A DNA stretch of 64,000 nt from CAVSUB01 sp963730995 (GTDB lineage: Bacteria > Acidobacteriota > Vicinamibacteria > Vicinamibacterales > 2-12-FULL-66-21). Under the pieces are notes generated by a model, which was not told where the DNA came from, made no database searches, and worked only from the letters and a program-made list of their open reading frames with translations. This document shows positions 1 to 9,468 of this stretch, one piece after another. The stretch lies in NCBI GenBank assembly GCA_963730995.1, contig CAVSUB010000013.1:2108001-2172000 (forward strand). The letters are read 5' to 3'. The position numbers and the translations under genes are program-made. Numbering within the stretch: the stretch's first letter is position 1; each line of letters starts with the position of its first letter.

Positions 1-1
1 G

Positions 2-247
2 ATCATCAACGAAGTTCCGAACAGGCTGATCGCGTGGCGCTCGCTCGAGGGCTCTGACGTCACCAGCGCGGGATCGGTGCATTTCGACAATGCCGGAGAC
101 GATCGCGGAACGAGGATCCGCGTGCGGCTTCAGTACAGTCCGCCGGGCGGAAAGGTCGGGACTGCTGTCGTGAGGCTCCTCGGGCGCGATGCGGCAACCG
201 AAATCCGCGAGGACTTGCGCCGGTTCAAACAACTGCTGGATGGGTGA
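2..247 (+). CDS. SRPBCC/cyclase-like protein, C-terminal part
   Basis: The reading frame is open from the left edge and stops at 245-247, giving about 81 residues of a protein whose start lies outside the window. The visible part reads as the end of an SRPBCC (polyketide cyclase/dehydrase) fold: an INEVPNRLIAWRSLEG strand, a strand pair around GSVHFD and TRIRVRLQYSPPGG, and a final helix rich in charged residues (REDLRRFKQLLDG). Proteins of this family bind small hydrophobic ligands; in Acidobacteria they are often predicted membrane proteins or stress proteins. The stop codon overlaps a possible GTG start of the next gene (GTGA at 244-247), so the two may be co-translated. The exact function cannot be assigned from a fragment. 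Confidence 0.7.
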   Translation: MINEVPNRLIAWRSLEGSDVTSAGSVHFDNAGDDRGTRIRVRLQYSPPGGKVGTAVVRLLGRDAATEIREDLRRFKQLLDG

Positions 248-276
248 AGTCGCCAACGACCGAGGAAGCGGGACGA

Positions 277-633
277 ATGCCGAGCCCAGATTCCGATCAG
301 ACGATCGCGTTCGTTGACTTCGATCGCATCGACATCCGCGTCGGACGAATCGTCCAGGCAGACCTCTTCCCTGAGGCCCGCAAGCCTGCCTTCAAGCTCC
401 TCATCGACTTCGGCTCGGACCTCGGTAAGCGGACGTCGTCTGCGCAGCTGACACGTCGCTATCGGCGAGAGGAGCTCGAGGGCCGCCTGGTTGTGGCGGT
501 CGTGAACTTCCCGCCCAGGCAGATTGGCCCGTTCATGTCGCAGGTCCTGACGCTCGGGGTTCCAGACGAAGACGGCGCTGTGGTGCTGCTCGTGCCCGAC
601 AAGGATGTGCCACTGGGCGGCCGGATGTTCTAG
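277..633 (+). CDS. csaA: CsaA-like tRNA-binding-domain protein
   Basis: The protein is about 118 residues, close to the usual 110 for CsaA, and is a single tRNA-binding (EMAP/Trbp111-like OB-fold) domain. Diagnostic stretches are FDRIDIRVGRIVQAD, FPEARKPAFKLLIDFG, SSAQLTRRYRREEL and VVNFPPRQIGPFMSQVL, all in CsaA order. CsaA is a cytoplasmic dimer described as a chaperone with export-related activity that also binds tRNA-like ligands. I chose ATG 277 because the family starts only about ten residues before the FDRIDIR motif. An upstream GTG at 244 would overlap the preceding stop and add 11 residues, so coupled translation from there remains possible. The GAGGAA at about 262 fits the 277 start loosely. 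Confidence 0.85.
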   Translation: MPSPDSDQTIAFVDFDRIDIRVGRIVQADLFPEARKPAFKLLIDFGSDLGKRTSSAQLTRRYRREELEGRLVVAVVNFPPRQIGPFMSQVLTLGVPDEDGAVVLLVPDKDVPLGGRMF

Positions 634-664
634 CCCATGAGGTCACATGTTGGAATCGTCCCGC

Positions 665-1000
665 TCATTCGTCGTTCGGCCGATCCGATCGCCGCCCGAC
701 TTCGCGTTCGGCTTCCAGCCAGTCGTCCGTGTCGCGTCCGTGACTTCCGCCTCTCTCCAGATAAAGCTCGTACGCGCGAGCAGCGATTCGATCCCGCTCG
801 TCGTTTTCGGCGCGCACGATGTCCGGAATCGCGGCCGCCGCGCGATCGGCGTCTTCAATCACCGCCCGGTTGCTCTCGCGTGCGCTTTGTGGCTGCCGGC
901 GGTTGCGGTCCCTCGCCGCGACAGGCTGTGCGACCTGGCCGCCGACCAGCTTCTGTTCCCCACTCGCCTCTGTTTGGACCGACTTCATTCTTTTCGCCAT
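665..1000 (-). CDS. DUF2934 domain protein
   Basis: This is a 111-residue, highly charged cytoplasmic protein. Its second half contains the DUF2934 signature: IAARAYELYLERGG, then HGRDTDDWLEAERE. In known members this short helix-turn-helix-like segment (R-AY-hy--RG------DW--AE) sits alone or at the end of low-complexity proteins, and its function is unknown. The N-terminal half is rich in Arg, Gln and Ala with no recognisable domain. The start is well supported by a strong Shine-Dalgarno sequence, AAGGAGAG, about 8 bases upstream of the ATG at 998-1000. The gene is divergent from the downstream metalloprotease gene. Confidence 0.8.
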   Translation of the reverse strand: MAKRMKSVQTEASGEQKLVGGQVAQPVAARDRNRRQPQSARESNRAVIEDADRAAAAIPDIVRAENDERDRIAARAYELYLERGGSHGRDTDDWLEAEREVGRRSDRPNDE

Positions 1001-1335
1001 ATCAATTCTCTCCTTTCCCGTGGCAACCCCCGCTCCACGGTCGGAAGATGATCACGTCAATCGTTCAAGCCAAAATGCGGCGCCCGCCTTGCGATCTCGC
1101 GGGTGTGTCGCATGGTGCTTCCCGCCGCCAGCATTCCGTACACGATTGGCTGAGCCTCGACGTCGGGAGCGTCTTGCCATTATAAAAGGTCCACGTAAGC
1201 ACGCCGAGTACATCGTGTAAACATGGGCTCCACATCGCCTCTGTGGGCCTCGTGCGGTTGCTCTATCCGCAGCCCGTCGGTAGACTCTGCTCACCCACTC
1301 TGTGGTTTTTTCTTCCAGGACTGAGGAGGCTCTGG
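1001..1335. other. intergenic region between divergent genes
   Basis: About 335 bases separate the divergent DUF2934 and metalloprotease genes. The outer ends hold their ribosome sites: AAGGAGAG on the minus strand near 1010, and GAGGAGG at 1323-1329 on the plus strand. Open frames in between are arginine-rich shadows with no recognisable protein. The segment should contain both promoters, but I cannot point to a convincing -35/-10 pair. Confidence 0.5.
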
Positions 1336-3914
1336 ATGCACTCCGTACCTGTCACATGCCTGCTCCGACGACTGGCGCTGGCGGCTTCTCTCTTTTTCTT
1401 CCAGTGTCGATCGCGCTCGCGCAGCCAGCAGACGCACAGGGCGGACGCGGCGGCGGTGGCCGTGGCGCCGGGGATCAGATCGGATCGATCGACGAACGGA
1501 CCGCGGCCTTCAAAAAGATGGCCGGATTCTTTCCGCTGTATTGGGACGAAGGCGGCGGCCGGTTGTGGATGGAGATCCCGAAGCTGAACACCGAAGTGCT
1601 CTATTCGACGGGCATCGCGGCTGGGCTCGGATCGAATGACATCGGGCTCGATCGAGGGGCTCTGGCCGGGTCGCGCATCATCAAGTTCGAGCGCGTCGGC
1701 CCGCGCGTGCTCGTCGTGCAGCCAAATTACCGCTTCCGGGCCATCACCGACAATTCCGCCGAAGTCCGGGCCGTCCGGGACGGGTTCGCGCGATCCGTCA
1801 TCTGGAGCTTCTCGATCGCCGCCGCCGCCGGTGATCGCGTGCTCGTCGACGCAACCGAGTTCCTCGTGCGCGACTCCGGCGACATGGCGCCGCGTCTTCA
1901 ACCTGGATCCTATCGTTTCGAACCGAACCGCAGTTCGATCTACCTGCCCATGACGCAGAACTTCCCGAAGAACACGGAGATGGAGGTCGAGCTGACCTAC
2001 GTCCGGCAACCGGCCGGGGGCGGTGGAGGACGCGGCGGCCGCGGCGGTGGAGCGTTCGAGGGTGTCGCCGACGTTGCCGCGACACCGGAAGCCGCGAGTC
2101 TCCGGCTTCATCACTCCATCGTCGAGCTGCCTGACGCCAACTACAAGCCGCGCGCGTACGACCCGAGGTCAGGCTACGGCGGCATGTCGTACGAGAACTT
2201 CTCGGCGCCTTTGGGACAGCCGATGACCGAACGCTTCATCCGTCGTCATCGTCTCGCGAAGAAAGATCCGTCGGCGGCGGTGAGCGAGCCGGTGAAGCCG
2301 ATCGTCTACTACCTGGATCCCGGAGCGCCTGAGCCAATTCGATCGGCGTTGCTCGAAGGGGCGAGGTGGTGGAACCAGGCATTCGAGGCTGCCGGCTACA
2401 AAGATGCCTTCCGCGTCGAGATGATGCCGGACGGTGTCAGCTCACTCGACATCCGGTACAACGTGATCAACTGGGTACACCGGTCCACGCGCGGCTGGAG
2501 CACCGGCGGCAGCGTCGCCGACCCACGCACCGGCGAGATCATCAAGGGCGTCGTCGAACTGGGATCTCTGCGCGCCGAACAGGACTACATGATCGCCGAG
2601 GGCCTGCTGAGCCCGTACAAGTCGGGCGACGAGACGCCCCCCGAACTTGCACAGTGGGCCCTGGCGCGCATGCGACAGCTTGCGGCCCACGAAATCGGAC
2701 ACACGCTCGGCCTCGGACACAACTACTACGACAGCGAGGCAGGCCGGATCTCCGTGCTCGACTATCCGCAACCGCTCGTCAAGCTGAAGGCTGACGGATC
2801 GCTCGATTTTGGACAGGTATACGCAGTGGGGATCGGCGAGTGGGACAAGGTTTCGATCGCGTACGGGTATCAGGATTTCCCAAAGGGTACAGACGAAGCC
2901 AAGGCGCTCACCGCGATCCTGGACGATGCGTGGAAAAAAGATCTGCGGTACATGACGAATCAGGACATGAGCGCAAACCCGCGGGTGGATCAGTGGTCCA
3001 ACGGCACCGACCCTGCCGCGGAGCTGAATCGCATGATGGCGATCCGCAAGGCGGCGCTCTCGCGGTTCGGTGAGCAGTCGATCAAGCGTGGGCGCGCCAT
3101 GGCGGAGATGGAAGAGGTCCTCGTTCCGCTCTATCTCTATCATCGCTACCAGGTCGATGCTGCGGCATCGGCCGTCGGTGGCATGCACTATATCTACGCT
3201 CTGCGCGGCGACGGCCGGCAGCCGACGCGGCCTGTGCCGGCACAGGAACAGCGCGCAGCGCTTCAGGCATTGATGGCGACCCTCAAACCGTCGGCGCTTG
3301 CGCTGCCTGACGCGGTCGTCAAGAACCTTCCGCCGCGGCCGTCAGGCTACGAGGGCGGTCGGGAGCTGTTCCCGCGCAATACCGGCCTGATGTTCGACGT
3401 GGTCACACCGGCGCTCGTGGCTGCCGACCTCACGATCTCGAACCTGCTCGAAGCCACCCGCGCAGCGCGACTGGTGGAACAGCACGCGGTCGATCCCACT
3501 CTGCCGGGTCTGGACGATGTGATCGCGGCGATGGTGGAGGCGACGGCGAGGGCGACGACAACGACGCCGTACGAAGCGGAGATTGCGCGGACGACCGAGC
3601 GCGTTCTCGTCGAAAACCTGATGACGCTCGCGTCAGGGTCGCCGATGGCACAGGTCCGCGCGATCGCCAGTCACGCGCTGAAGACGCGGATGGCGTCTCT
3701 CGCGTCGTCGGGGGCTGGTCTCACGACTGAGCGCGCTGCACACGTGTCACTTCTTGCGGCCGACATCAAGCGCTTCCTCGACCGGCCGTCGACGCCCGCG
3801 GCACGCGCCGAGCTGCCCGAAGCGCCGCCGGGCGCCCCAATCGGTCAACCCGCGATGGAGTTCCTCAGGCGCTTCGAGCCAGTCTGTTCAGGGTTCGATC
3901 GGTTCGAGTGGTGA
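1336..3914 (+). CDS. secreted zinc-dependent metalloprotease (DUF5117-type), one frameshift near the 5' end
   Basis: The protein is about 860 residues. It has the gluzincin-like motif HEIGHTLGLGHN (first His codon at 2688) and the layout of the zinc-dependent metalloproteases carrying DUF5117/DUF5118-like N-terminal domains, common in Acidobacteria and Bacteroidetes. A Gly-rich insert lies around 2012-2055. The long frame opens upstream at 1302, but the convincing start is ATG 1336, six bases after GAGGAGG (1323-1329). That start lies in another frame and encodes a signal peptide beginning MHSVPVTCLLRRLALAASL. Adding one T to the T-run at 1393-1397 joins it to the main frame as FFLPVSIALAQPADAQ, a textbook signal-peptide end. 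The sequence therefore lacks one base here, by assembly error or mutation. Substrates are unknown; the product should act in the periplasm or outside the cell. Confidence 0.85.
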
Positions 3915-3924
3915 TCTGACGTGG

Positions 3925-4000
3925 CGGCGGGGTCTGACCACGTTCGCCAAGGCTACGGTGGTCCGCCGTAGCTTCAGCGAAGGCGGAAGACCCCGCCCTA
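3925..4000. repeat. imperfect inverted repeat between convergent genes
   Basis: The outer arms GCGGGGTCT and AGACCCCGC pair perfectly, and the inner arms GGCTACGGTGG and TCCGCCGTAGC pair nearly perfectly around the centre at 3960. The element lies between the convergent metalloprotease and VOC genes and overlaps the last codon of the latter. It resembles the dispersed REP-like palindromes of Acidobacteria and could fold as a two-way terminator. The core GCCGTAGCTT recurs at 31760-31770. Confidence 0.6.
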
Positions 4001-4768
4001 CTTCTTCGCCTTGGCGTGAATCGCGAACATCGCGCCCTGGGGATCGAGGGCCTGGAAGATCCAGTCCCCGCCTGGCACCTCCATCGGACCGTTGATGATC
4101 TGGCCTCCCCCGGCCTTTGCCGCATCCGCTGCGCGCTGGATGTCATCGACCATCATGTAGTGCGTCCAGGCCGGCGGACCAGGCATCTCCGCCGGCTTGT
4201 TGTACATCCCTCCGAGCTCGACGCCGTTCCTGCCGAACAACTGATACTGGCCGATGGGCCCCATGTCCATCGCGTTCGTCTTGTTCCATCCAAATAGCGT
4301 CTCGTAAAAGCGGTAGGCCGCAGGCTGTTCGCGAGTGGCGAGCTCGTGCCAGGAGAACTCGCCCTGGGCGGGCGGGCCCTCGTGGCCTGGCGCCTGCTTC
4401 GCCGGCGTGAAGATCGCGAAGATTGCGCCCTGCGGATCCGACATCACCGCAAAACGGCCGACCGTCGGCACGTCGTTCGGCGCGACGAGCGTCTTTCCGC
4501 CGAGCGCTTCCGCTTGGCTGGCGGTGGCGTCGACGTCAGGAGACGAGATGTAGGCGAGCCAGTGGGGCGGCGCGCCGGACTCCGGTGGCAGCGCCATCAC
4601 GCCGCCGAGCGGCATGGTGGCATTCGTCCACATCGTGTAGGCGGACGGCCCTTCCCACTGTGTCGTGCCCCAACCCACCACCTTCGTGTAGAACTCGATC
4701 GCCTTCTCGGGATCGGTCGTCATGAGATCGAACCAGACGAAACGACCGCGGGGCTTGGCATCGGACAT
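3998..4768 (-). CDS. VOC family protein with two glyoxalase-like domains
   Basis: The 256-residue protein has two tandem vicinal-oxygen-chelate domains. The first starts at GRFVWFDLMTTDPEKAIEFY, the second at GEFSWHELATREQPAAYRFY; both are the usual start of a beta-alpha-beta-beta-beta module. Each half ends with a PxG-type turn followed by an AIF strand (PQGAIFAIFTP and PQGAMFAIHAK). This matches the 'VOC family/27 kDa antigen' type found widely in soil bacteria; substrates are not known and metal binding cannot be assumed. The start MSDAKPRG is supported by GGAGG about six bases upstream. A longer frame reaches 4861 but adds residues with no family match. The gene follows the DUF5916 gene on the same strand, separated by the inverted-repeat element. 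Confidence 0.88.
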   Translation of the reverse strand: MSDAKPRGRFVWFDLMTTDPEKAIEFYTKVVGWGTTQWEGPSAYTMWTNATMPLGGVMALPPESGAPPHWLAYISSPDVDATASQAEALGGKTLVAPNDVPTVGRFAVMSDPQGAIFAIFTPAKQAPGHEGPPAQGEFSWHELATREQPAAYRFYETLFGWNKTNAMDMGPIGQYQLFGRNGVELGGMYNKPAEMPGPPAWTHYMMVDDIQRAADAAKAGGGQIINGPMEVPGGDWIFQALDPQGAMFAIHAKAKK

Positions 4769-4866
4769 TACGGCCTCCGGGCATGAAGAAGATGATTCGA
4801 TATTATCCGTCTTGTGGGGCAAGTGCGCGGTCCGGTGACGGAATGCGGGGGACGGAGCCATCGGAG

Positions 4867-5127
4867 TTCACAACGGAGAAACGGAGTGAGCGGAGGCGAA
4901 ACGGAGAAGACAGCCAATCTTCCGGGATCGCAGGAACGCTGGGCTCGGGTCCCGACCCATGGGTCGGGACCGCGGGGGAGTGACAGGGCCACAGACACGA
5001 GCACCACGCGCGTTCATAGGGTGTTCGTGTCTGTGGCCCTGTTACTCCCACGCCGCCGCGCGATGCGCGGCGCGAGCCCACCCGTCTCCTCCGTTTCGCC
5101 TCTGTTGACTCCGTTTCTCCGTGTGAA
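4867..5127. repeat. nested inverted-repeat element
   Basis: Three or four palindromes are nested. The outer arms 4867-4911 and 5084-5127 are imperfect inverted copies built of ACGGAG and AAACGGAG units, about 44 bases each. Inside lies a perfect 24-base palindrome at 4948-4971 (ten bases either side of CATG). It is followed by a long hairpin with arms 4980-5004 and 5021-5045 (core GACAGGGCCACAGACACGA) around a 16-base loop. A short GC hairpin (CCGCGC-GAT-GCGCGG) follows at about 5056-5070. No coding frame is credible. The element lies between two minus-strand genes and may be a mobile, non-coding repeat or a strong transcription terminator. Confidence 0.75.
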
Positions 5128-5172
5128 TCTTCTCCGCGCTCTCCGTCAACTCCGTCCGGGGAGACACACTGG

Positions 5173-7533
5173 CTAGAAACGGAACAGATAACTCGACTTC
5201 ACGAAGAACTGCCGCCCGGTTGACGTCGACGGGCGCTGCGTGAAGGTTCGAACCCCGGCCGGATCGAGCGCAATGTTGTCGTACCCGTCTGTGTAGCCCA
5301 CGTAGACCGCGGTGCCCGGGTGGACGAGGTACGTCATCAGCACGTCGACACTGAAGTGCTTCGTGCGATCGAGGTCGACCAGCGTGGGGTTGGCGAGGAC
5401 GGCGTTGTAGTCCAGAATCCCGCGAAACGACAGCTCGCGATTGACCTGATAGTTCACGCGCGAGCGCGCGATGTGGTTGTCGAAAATCGTGGCGCGGCTG
5501 CCTCCGGCCTCGGGCCGCGTGCCGAGATGGCTGTAGATGTATGTCTCGTCCAGCAGCAGTCCAGAAATCGGCCTGAACGTGGCGCCGGAAGAGATATCCC
5601 GAAAATCCGCCAGGAACGGAGCGAGGCCGGGCCCTGGATAGAAGTTTGGACGAGTGCCGGCGGCCACGCTGACGTTGAAGTCCAGCCACTTGACCCGGCT
5701 GGTGAAGTATTGAAACAGGTTCTCGTGCTCGCGGAACTCGATCCCCTCGAAGCGCTCCATCGACTCGACGCGCCGCACGAATACCCCTGACTGCCCCTTG
5801 AACTGAACCTCGAAGGGATAGCGCACGGTCCAGTCCTGCAGGACTCCGCTCCGATCCCATGTGCTCTGGACGAATGAGTTCGGGCCGAACGATTGCACGA
5901 AGCCCGTCTTCGGACGCCATCGGAGCGCGAGGAACTCACTCCCCTGCCTGATGTCCGTGCGGGGCACGAACCCGAGCGTCGAACGGAAGGCCGGCCCGAT
6001 GTCCAGGTAGTTGACGCTGTATGAGAGCTTTCGCCCGCTCCGATTCAGGGTGGCTGAGTAGGCGGAGTCGCGAAGCCGCTCTCCCTCGGTCGACTCCGTA
6101 TCGCTGGCGGCTGCCTGACCGTCGACGAAGATCCGGGAATTGACCTTCAATCGCGTGTCGGCCGAGATGACGCGATTGGACGTCGGTCCGAAATCGTGAC
6201 TCGTGACGAACGCTCCGACGCTCGAGTCGCCGAACTCGCGTCGAACGCGGCCGACAGCGTTGAACGCCCGATCGCCGAAATTCGGGTCGAGCGCATCGAC
6301 CGCGTGGCCAGGCCCACGGTCGTCGAGCGCCAGCGCACCGGCGGCCCACCCACCCAGCTTGCCGGTGGCGCGCGCGCCGATTTGCGGATCACTGATGCGC
6401 CGTGAGAAGAACAGATTGATCGGCGTCTGGAAGTAGCCGGCATTTTCGAGGAAGAACGGCCGCTTCTCTGGGAAGAACACCTCGAAACGCTGGTTGATCG
6501 TCACCTGCGGCTCGTCCGATTCCACCTGGCTGAAGTCCGGATTCGCGGTGAGATCGATCGTCACGACGTCGTGCGCGACGATTTTCGCGTCGAGGCCGAC
6601 GCGGGCGTCCGCCTTGCTATCGAACGTACTCTCGTCCAGGAAGCGCGCGCCGGTGAACGTGCCGTACGGAATCAATTGGATGTTGCGTCCTGGAGATACA
6701 CCCGTCAGCCCGTGCACGTCCGCCATCTGCGACGCAAAGCTGCCGATCGTGTGTGTGACGCCCGGCCAGAACGCCTGCTCGTTGTTGGCCGGGATGCCTC
6801 GCATCAGCGCGATGCCCCACGCCCGGCCCTCGGCAGAGGGGAATCGGAGGCTCTTGAACGGAATCGCGAAGGACACGACATAGCCGAAATCCGTCAGCCG
6901 GCCCTTCGACTGCCAGACGGTATCGAAGCTCATGTCGTCGTTCTGCCCTTCGGTCGTGATCCCGTCCGCCTGGATCCCGAGCGGATTCGAGAAGAACTCG
7001 TAGCCGCGCTGGTGATCGTCGAAGGTGTCGAGGATGACGGCGACGAAATCGTCCGAGAACATCGATTCCCGGCGCGCCATCCGCGCCCGGAGCTGCGAGG
7101 GCTCCGACGTCCGGCAGACGAAGACGACATAGAAGCTGGTCGCGTCGTAAGAGAGGAACGCCTCGGTTGGCTGGCTGATCGGCACGAGATCGCCGGGGTC
7201 CCGCTGAAGGAACCCGTCGATGCGGAGCCCGCGCGTCGATTCGACGCTCGTGGCTGCGGAGCTGCCGCCGGATACGACCGCCATCGCGGAAACCGACCCC
7301 TGCGTCGAGGCCGGTCCGGCTTGAGGCTGCGTGCCCGATTGCGGGACCGGTCGGGATGACGCGAGCGACACGTAGTCGTCCAGATTCGGCGGCTGGGTCG
7401 CCCGCGGGATCTCGATTTGCGGCCGTGACCGCTGTGCCGCAGCCGCCGGCGCGGGCGGCGCCTGGTCCTGCGCGTGCGCCGTGCCAGCGAGCGGCAGCGC
7501 CAGCGCCAGCAATCCCGCGAGCCGTTTCATCAA
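5173..7533 (-). CDS. DUF5916 outer-membrane protein with carbohydrate-binding-like N-domain
   Basis: The 786-residue protein starts with a signal peptide (MMKRLAGLLALALPLAGTAHA). A CBM9-like beta-sandwich follows (about residues 90-230: GLRIDGFLQRDPGDLVPI, TEAFLSYDATSFYVVFVC, FVAVILDTFDDHQRGYEFF). The long DUF5916 region to the end has alternating beta strands, as in an outer-membrane barrel, and ends with an aromatic, YLFRF. Features typical of the family include NPDFSQVESDEPQVTINQ and FFPEKRPFFLENAGYF. Function is unknown; members sit near TonB systems or peptidases in Acidobacteria and Bacteroidetes, and binding or transport of a polymer is only a guess. Length agrees with the family (700-900). 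Confidence 0.88.
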   Translation of the reverse strand: MMKRLAGLLALALPLAGTAHAQDQAPPAPAAAAQRSRPQIEIPRATQPPNLDDYVSLASSRPVPQSGTQPQAGPASTQGSVSAMAVVSGGSSAATSVESTRGLRIDGFLQRDPGDLVPISQPTEAFLSYDATSFYVVFVCRTSEPSQLRARMARRESMFSDDFVAVILDTFDDHQRGYEFFSNPLGIQADGITTEGQNDDMSFDTVWQSKGRLTDFGYVVSFAIPFKSLRFPSAEGRAWGIALMRGIPANNEQAFWPGVTHTIGSFASQMADVHGLTGVSPGRNIQLIPYGTFTGARFLDESTFDSKADARVGLDAKIVAHDVVTIDLTANPDFSQVESDEPQVTINQRFEVFFPEKRPFFLENAGYFQTPINLFFSRRISDPQIGARATGKLGGWAAGALALDDRGPGHAVDALDPNFGDRAFNAVGRVRREFGDSSVGAFVTSHDFGPTSNRVISADTRLKVNSRIFVDGQAAASDTESTEGERLRDSAYSATLNRSGRKLSYSVNYLDIGPAFRSTLGFVPRTDIRQGSEFLALRWRPKTGFVQSFGPNSFVQSTWDRSGVLQDWTVRYPFEVQFKGQSGVFVRRVESMERFEGIEFREHENLFQYFTSRVKWLDFNVSVAAGTRPNFYPGPGLAPFLADFRDISSGATFRPISGLLLDETYIYSHLGTRPEAGGSRATIFDNHIARSRVNYQVNRELSFRGILDYNAVLANPTLVDLDRTKHFSVDVLMTYLVHPGTAVYVGYTDGYDNIALDPAGVRTFTQRPSTSTGRQFFVKSSYLFRF

Positions 7534-7628
7534 GGTGTTTAGACGAACGTCAGAGGCGGATGGCTCAGCCGTCTGGGACCAACGACAGCCGTCGAGGGCT
7601 CAGTCTCTCACAATCTTCGGTCCCGTTC

Positions 7629-8540
7629 TCACCGCGGCACGAAAACGGTCGTACGACCGACCCGTGAGCCGAAGCGCAGATCAGTGAAAGTCACCAATAC
7701 GCCCTCGGGACCATCCGCCAGATCGAAGTACGGGAACCGGGACCAGCCGAGCAACGCCTCGATCCTCGGATTCTCACGCGCACGAACCACCGCGGGATCG
7801 TTCATCCGGTTCGGGAAGCGTGCCACGTCGGAGATGACGCGTGGCGCCAGCCACGAGAACGTTCCCGTCTCGAAGTGATCGCCGGCATCGACGATGACGA
7901 CCTTCGAGAGCGGTGTCACGGGCAGCGGCCCAACCATAAAGGCTTTCGGCTCGCTGCCTCGCGCCCGGATCCACTCCTCGAGGACGATTTGGCGCGCGCC
8001 TCTCGCAGACACCAGCATCAGGACGATGTAGGCAGCCGTCAGAGCGAGGGCGAGCCGTGCGGGTCTGGTCTGTCTCCGCCTGCGGCTGAAGTACACACCC
8101 AGGCCCAGAAGGAGCCACATCCAGACGTCGGCGATGAACAGGGTGTCGCCGTAGAACCAACGGCCCGAGAACGGCATCAGCAGCCGCACGCCGTAGTTGT
8201 TCAGATAGTCAAGGAAGACGTGCGACAGAACGCCAACGTAGGAAATCACCAGAAGAGCACTGGCCCTGGCGCGTGGACCACTGGAGTCAGTTGACCGGCG
8301 CCATCGATCCCAGAGGAGCAGGCAGGCGACAAAGGCCAACGGCAACAGCGCCTGCGCCAGCACACCGTGGGTCCAACCCCTTCGGAACGAAACCGCTGGT
8401 GTGCCGGTCGCAAACACCAGGACGTCGATGTCCGGCAGGTTCGACGCGATCATCAGCGCCGGATTGCCGAACCGTGTTCTCGACTTGAGTCCCGCTTCGC
8501 CGATCGCCGCGCCCACGAGCGTGTGGCACACATTGTCCAT
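7629..8540 (-). CDS. YdjM-like membrane-bound metal-dependent hydrolase
   Basis: The 303-residue integral membrane protein begins MDNVCHTLVGAAIGEAGLK, the diagnostic start of the YdjM/DUF457 family ('inner-membrane-bound, LexA-regulated hydrolase' type). Conserved polar residues follow: NLPDIDVL and RRGWTHGVL, whose His and Asp residues are the presumed metal ligands, then a DYLNNYGVRLLMPFSGRWFYGD block. Four to five hydrophobic segments are visible (for example LAQALLPLAFVACLLLW and ADVWMWLLLGLGVYF). The C-terminal third is soluble and less conserved. The enzymatic activity of the family has not been defined. It starts just downstream of the SGNH hydrolase gene on the same strand. Confidence 0.85.
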   Translation of the reverse strand: MDNVCHTLVGAAIGEAGLKSRTRFGNPALMIASNLPDIDVLVFATGTPAVSFRRGWTHGVLAQALLPLAFVACLLLWDRWRRSTDSSGPRARASALLVISYVGVLSHVFLDYLNNYGVRLLMPFSGRWFYGDTLFIADVWMWLLLGLGVYFSRRRRQTRPARLALALTAAYIVLMLVSARGARQIVLEEWIRARGSEPKAFMVGPLPVTPLSKVVIVDAGDHFETGTFSWLAPRVISDVARFPNRMNDPAVVRARENPRIEALLGWSRFPYFDLADGPEGVLVTFTDLRFGSRVGRTTVFVPR

Positions 8541-8580
8541 CGGAGAATTATGTGGCCAGCCGGTGGGTCCATGCGTCGCT

Positions 8581-9468
8581 CTAGCGCGCGAGCGCCTTGT
8601 CGATGGCCGACTGCGCCAGCGGCTGCATGATCGCGTAGCCGGCGGCGGTTGGGTGCAGATCGTCGGCGCTGAGCTCCGCCTTCAGCATGCCCTGGCTGTC
8701 GACCATCGCCGAGTAGTAATCGAGGTACGTGTGCTTGTGTGCCGCGGCGTAATTCTTCATCCAGTCATTGATCGCTCGAATGCGCGCCAGGGGGCGGAGC
8801 GAGGTTTGCGGCCCGAGACCCGGATTCACGTGGTAGGCGCTCGTCGGGAGGATGCTCGAGAATACGACCTTGACGCCGGCGTTGGTCGCCAGCTCGCCCA
8901 TCGACTGGAGGTTGCCCTCGATTTCTTCGTCGGTTGCCGGTCCCGTGTTCTGCGAGAGATCGTTCGTGCCGGCGAGAATGACGACGGCTTTCGGCTTCAG
9001 ATTGAGCACGTCCTGCCGCATCCGCAGCAGCATCTGCGGCGTCGTCTGGCCGCTGATGCCGCGCCCCGCGTAGGGCTTGCCCGGGAAGAAGTTCTCGGCA
9101 AACCGCGCCTGCGCCCACGAGTCCGTGATGGAATCGCCCATGAATACGACGTCGACCGGCCCCACCGAGCGGTTGACCTCCCTGTAGCGGGCGAGATTCG
9201 GCCAGTCGCGATTTCGCGAGTCGCTGGCGGCGACGTTGCGGACCGCAGCTGCGAGCTCCGGGCAACTCGTCAACGCCGCAGGAAGCGGTGCTGGATTGTT
9301 TCCGGGGCCAGCAGGAGCTTGTGCCGCGGGGGCTGCCGCCGGTGTGGGCGCCTGCGACGCGCCAGGTGCCTGCGCGTTGCCAGTGGCAACGCCGAAGGCA
9401 ACAACGCTCACGGCGACCACGATCAGACTGCTTGCAAGGACGTGAGATCTCTTCATCATGCGCGACAC
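8581..9468 (-). CDS. secreted SGNH/GDSL-type esterase
   Basis: The 295-residue exported protein has a signal segment (SSLIVVAVSVVAFGVATGNAQA), then an Ala/Pro-rich linker and an SGNH hydrolase domain from about residue 90. The catalytic blocks are visible: block I VVFMGDSITDSW with the nucleophile Ser; block II Gly in GRGISGQTT; block III Asn in ILAGTNDLSQ; block V Asp and His in DDLHPTAAGY. It resembles secreted GDSL lipase/acylhydrolases that deacetylate sugars, but the substrate cannot be read from sequence. The start may be at the second or third Met of the MSRMMKR cluster. The C-terminal end is complete. Confidence 0.9.
   Translation of the reverse strand: MSRMMKRSHVLASSLIVVAVSVVAFGVATGNAQAPGASQAPTPAAAPAAQAPAGPGNNPAPLPAALTSCPELAAAVRNVAASDSRNRDWPNLARYREVNRSVGPVDVVFMGDSITDSWAQARFAENFFPGKPYAGRGISGQTTPQMLLRMRQDVLNLKPKAVVILAGTNDLSQNTGPATDEEIEGNLQSMGELATNAGVKVVFSSILPTSAYHVNPGLGPQTSLRPLARIRAINDWMKNYAAAHKHTYLDYYSAMVDSQGMLKAELSADDLHPTAAGYAIMQPLAQSAIDKALAR

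Noticed and set aside
1302..1335. GTG 1302 as start of the metalloprotease
   Set aside because: The leader it would encode has no export signal and no ribosome site; ATG 1336 plus a one-base correction gives an ideal signal peptide.
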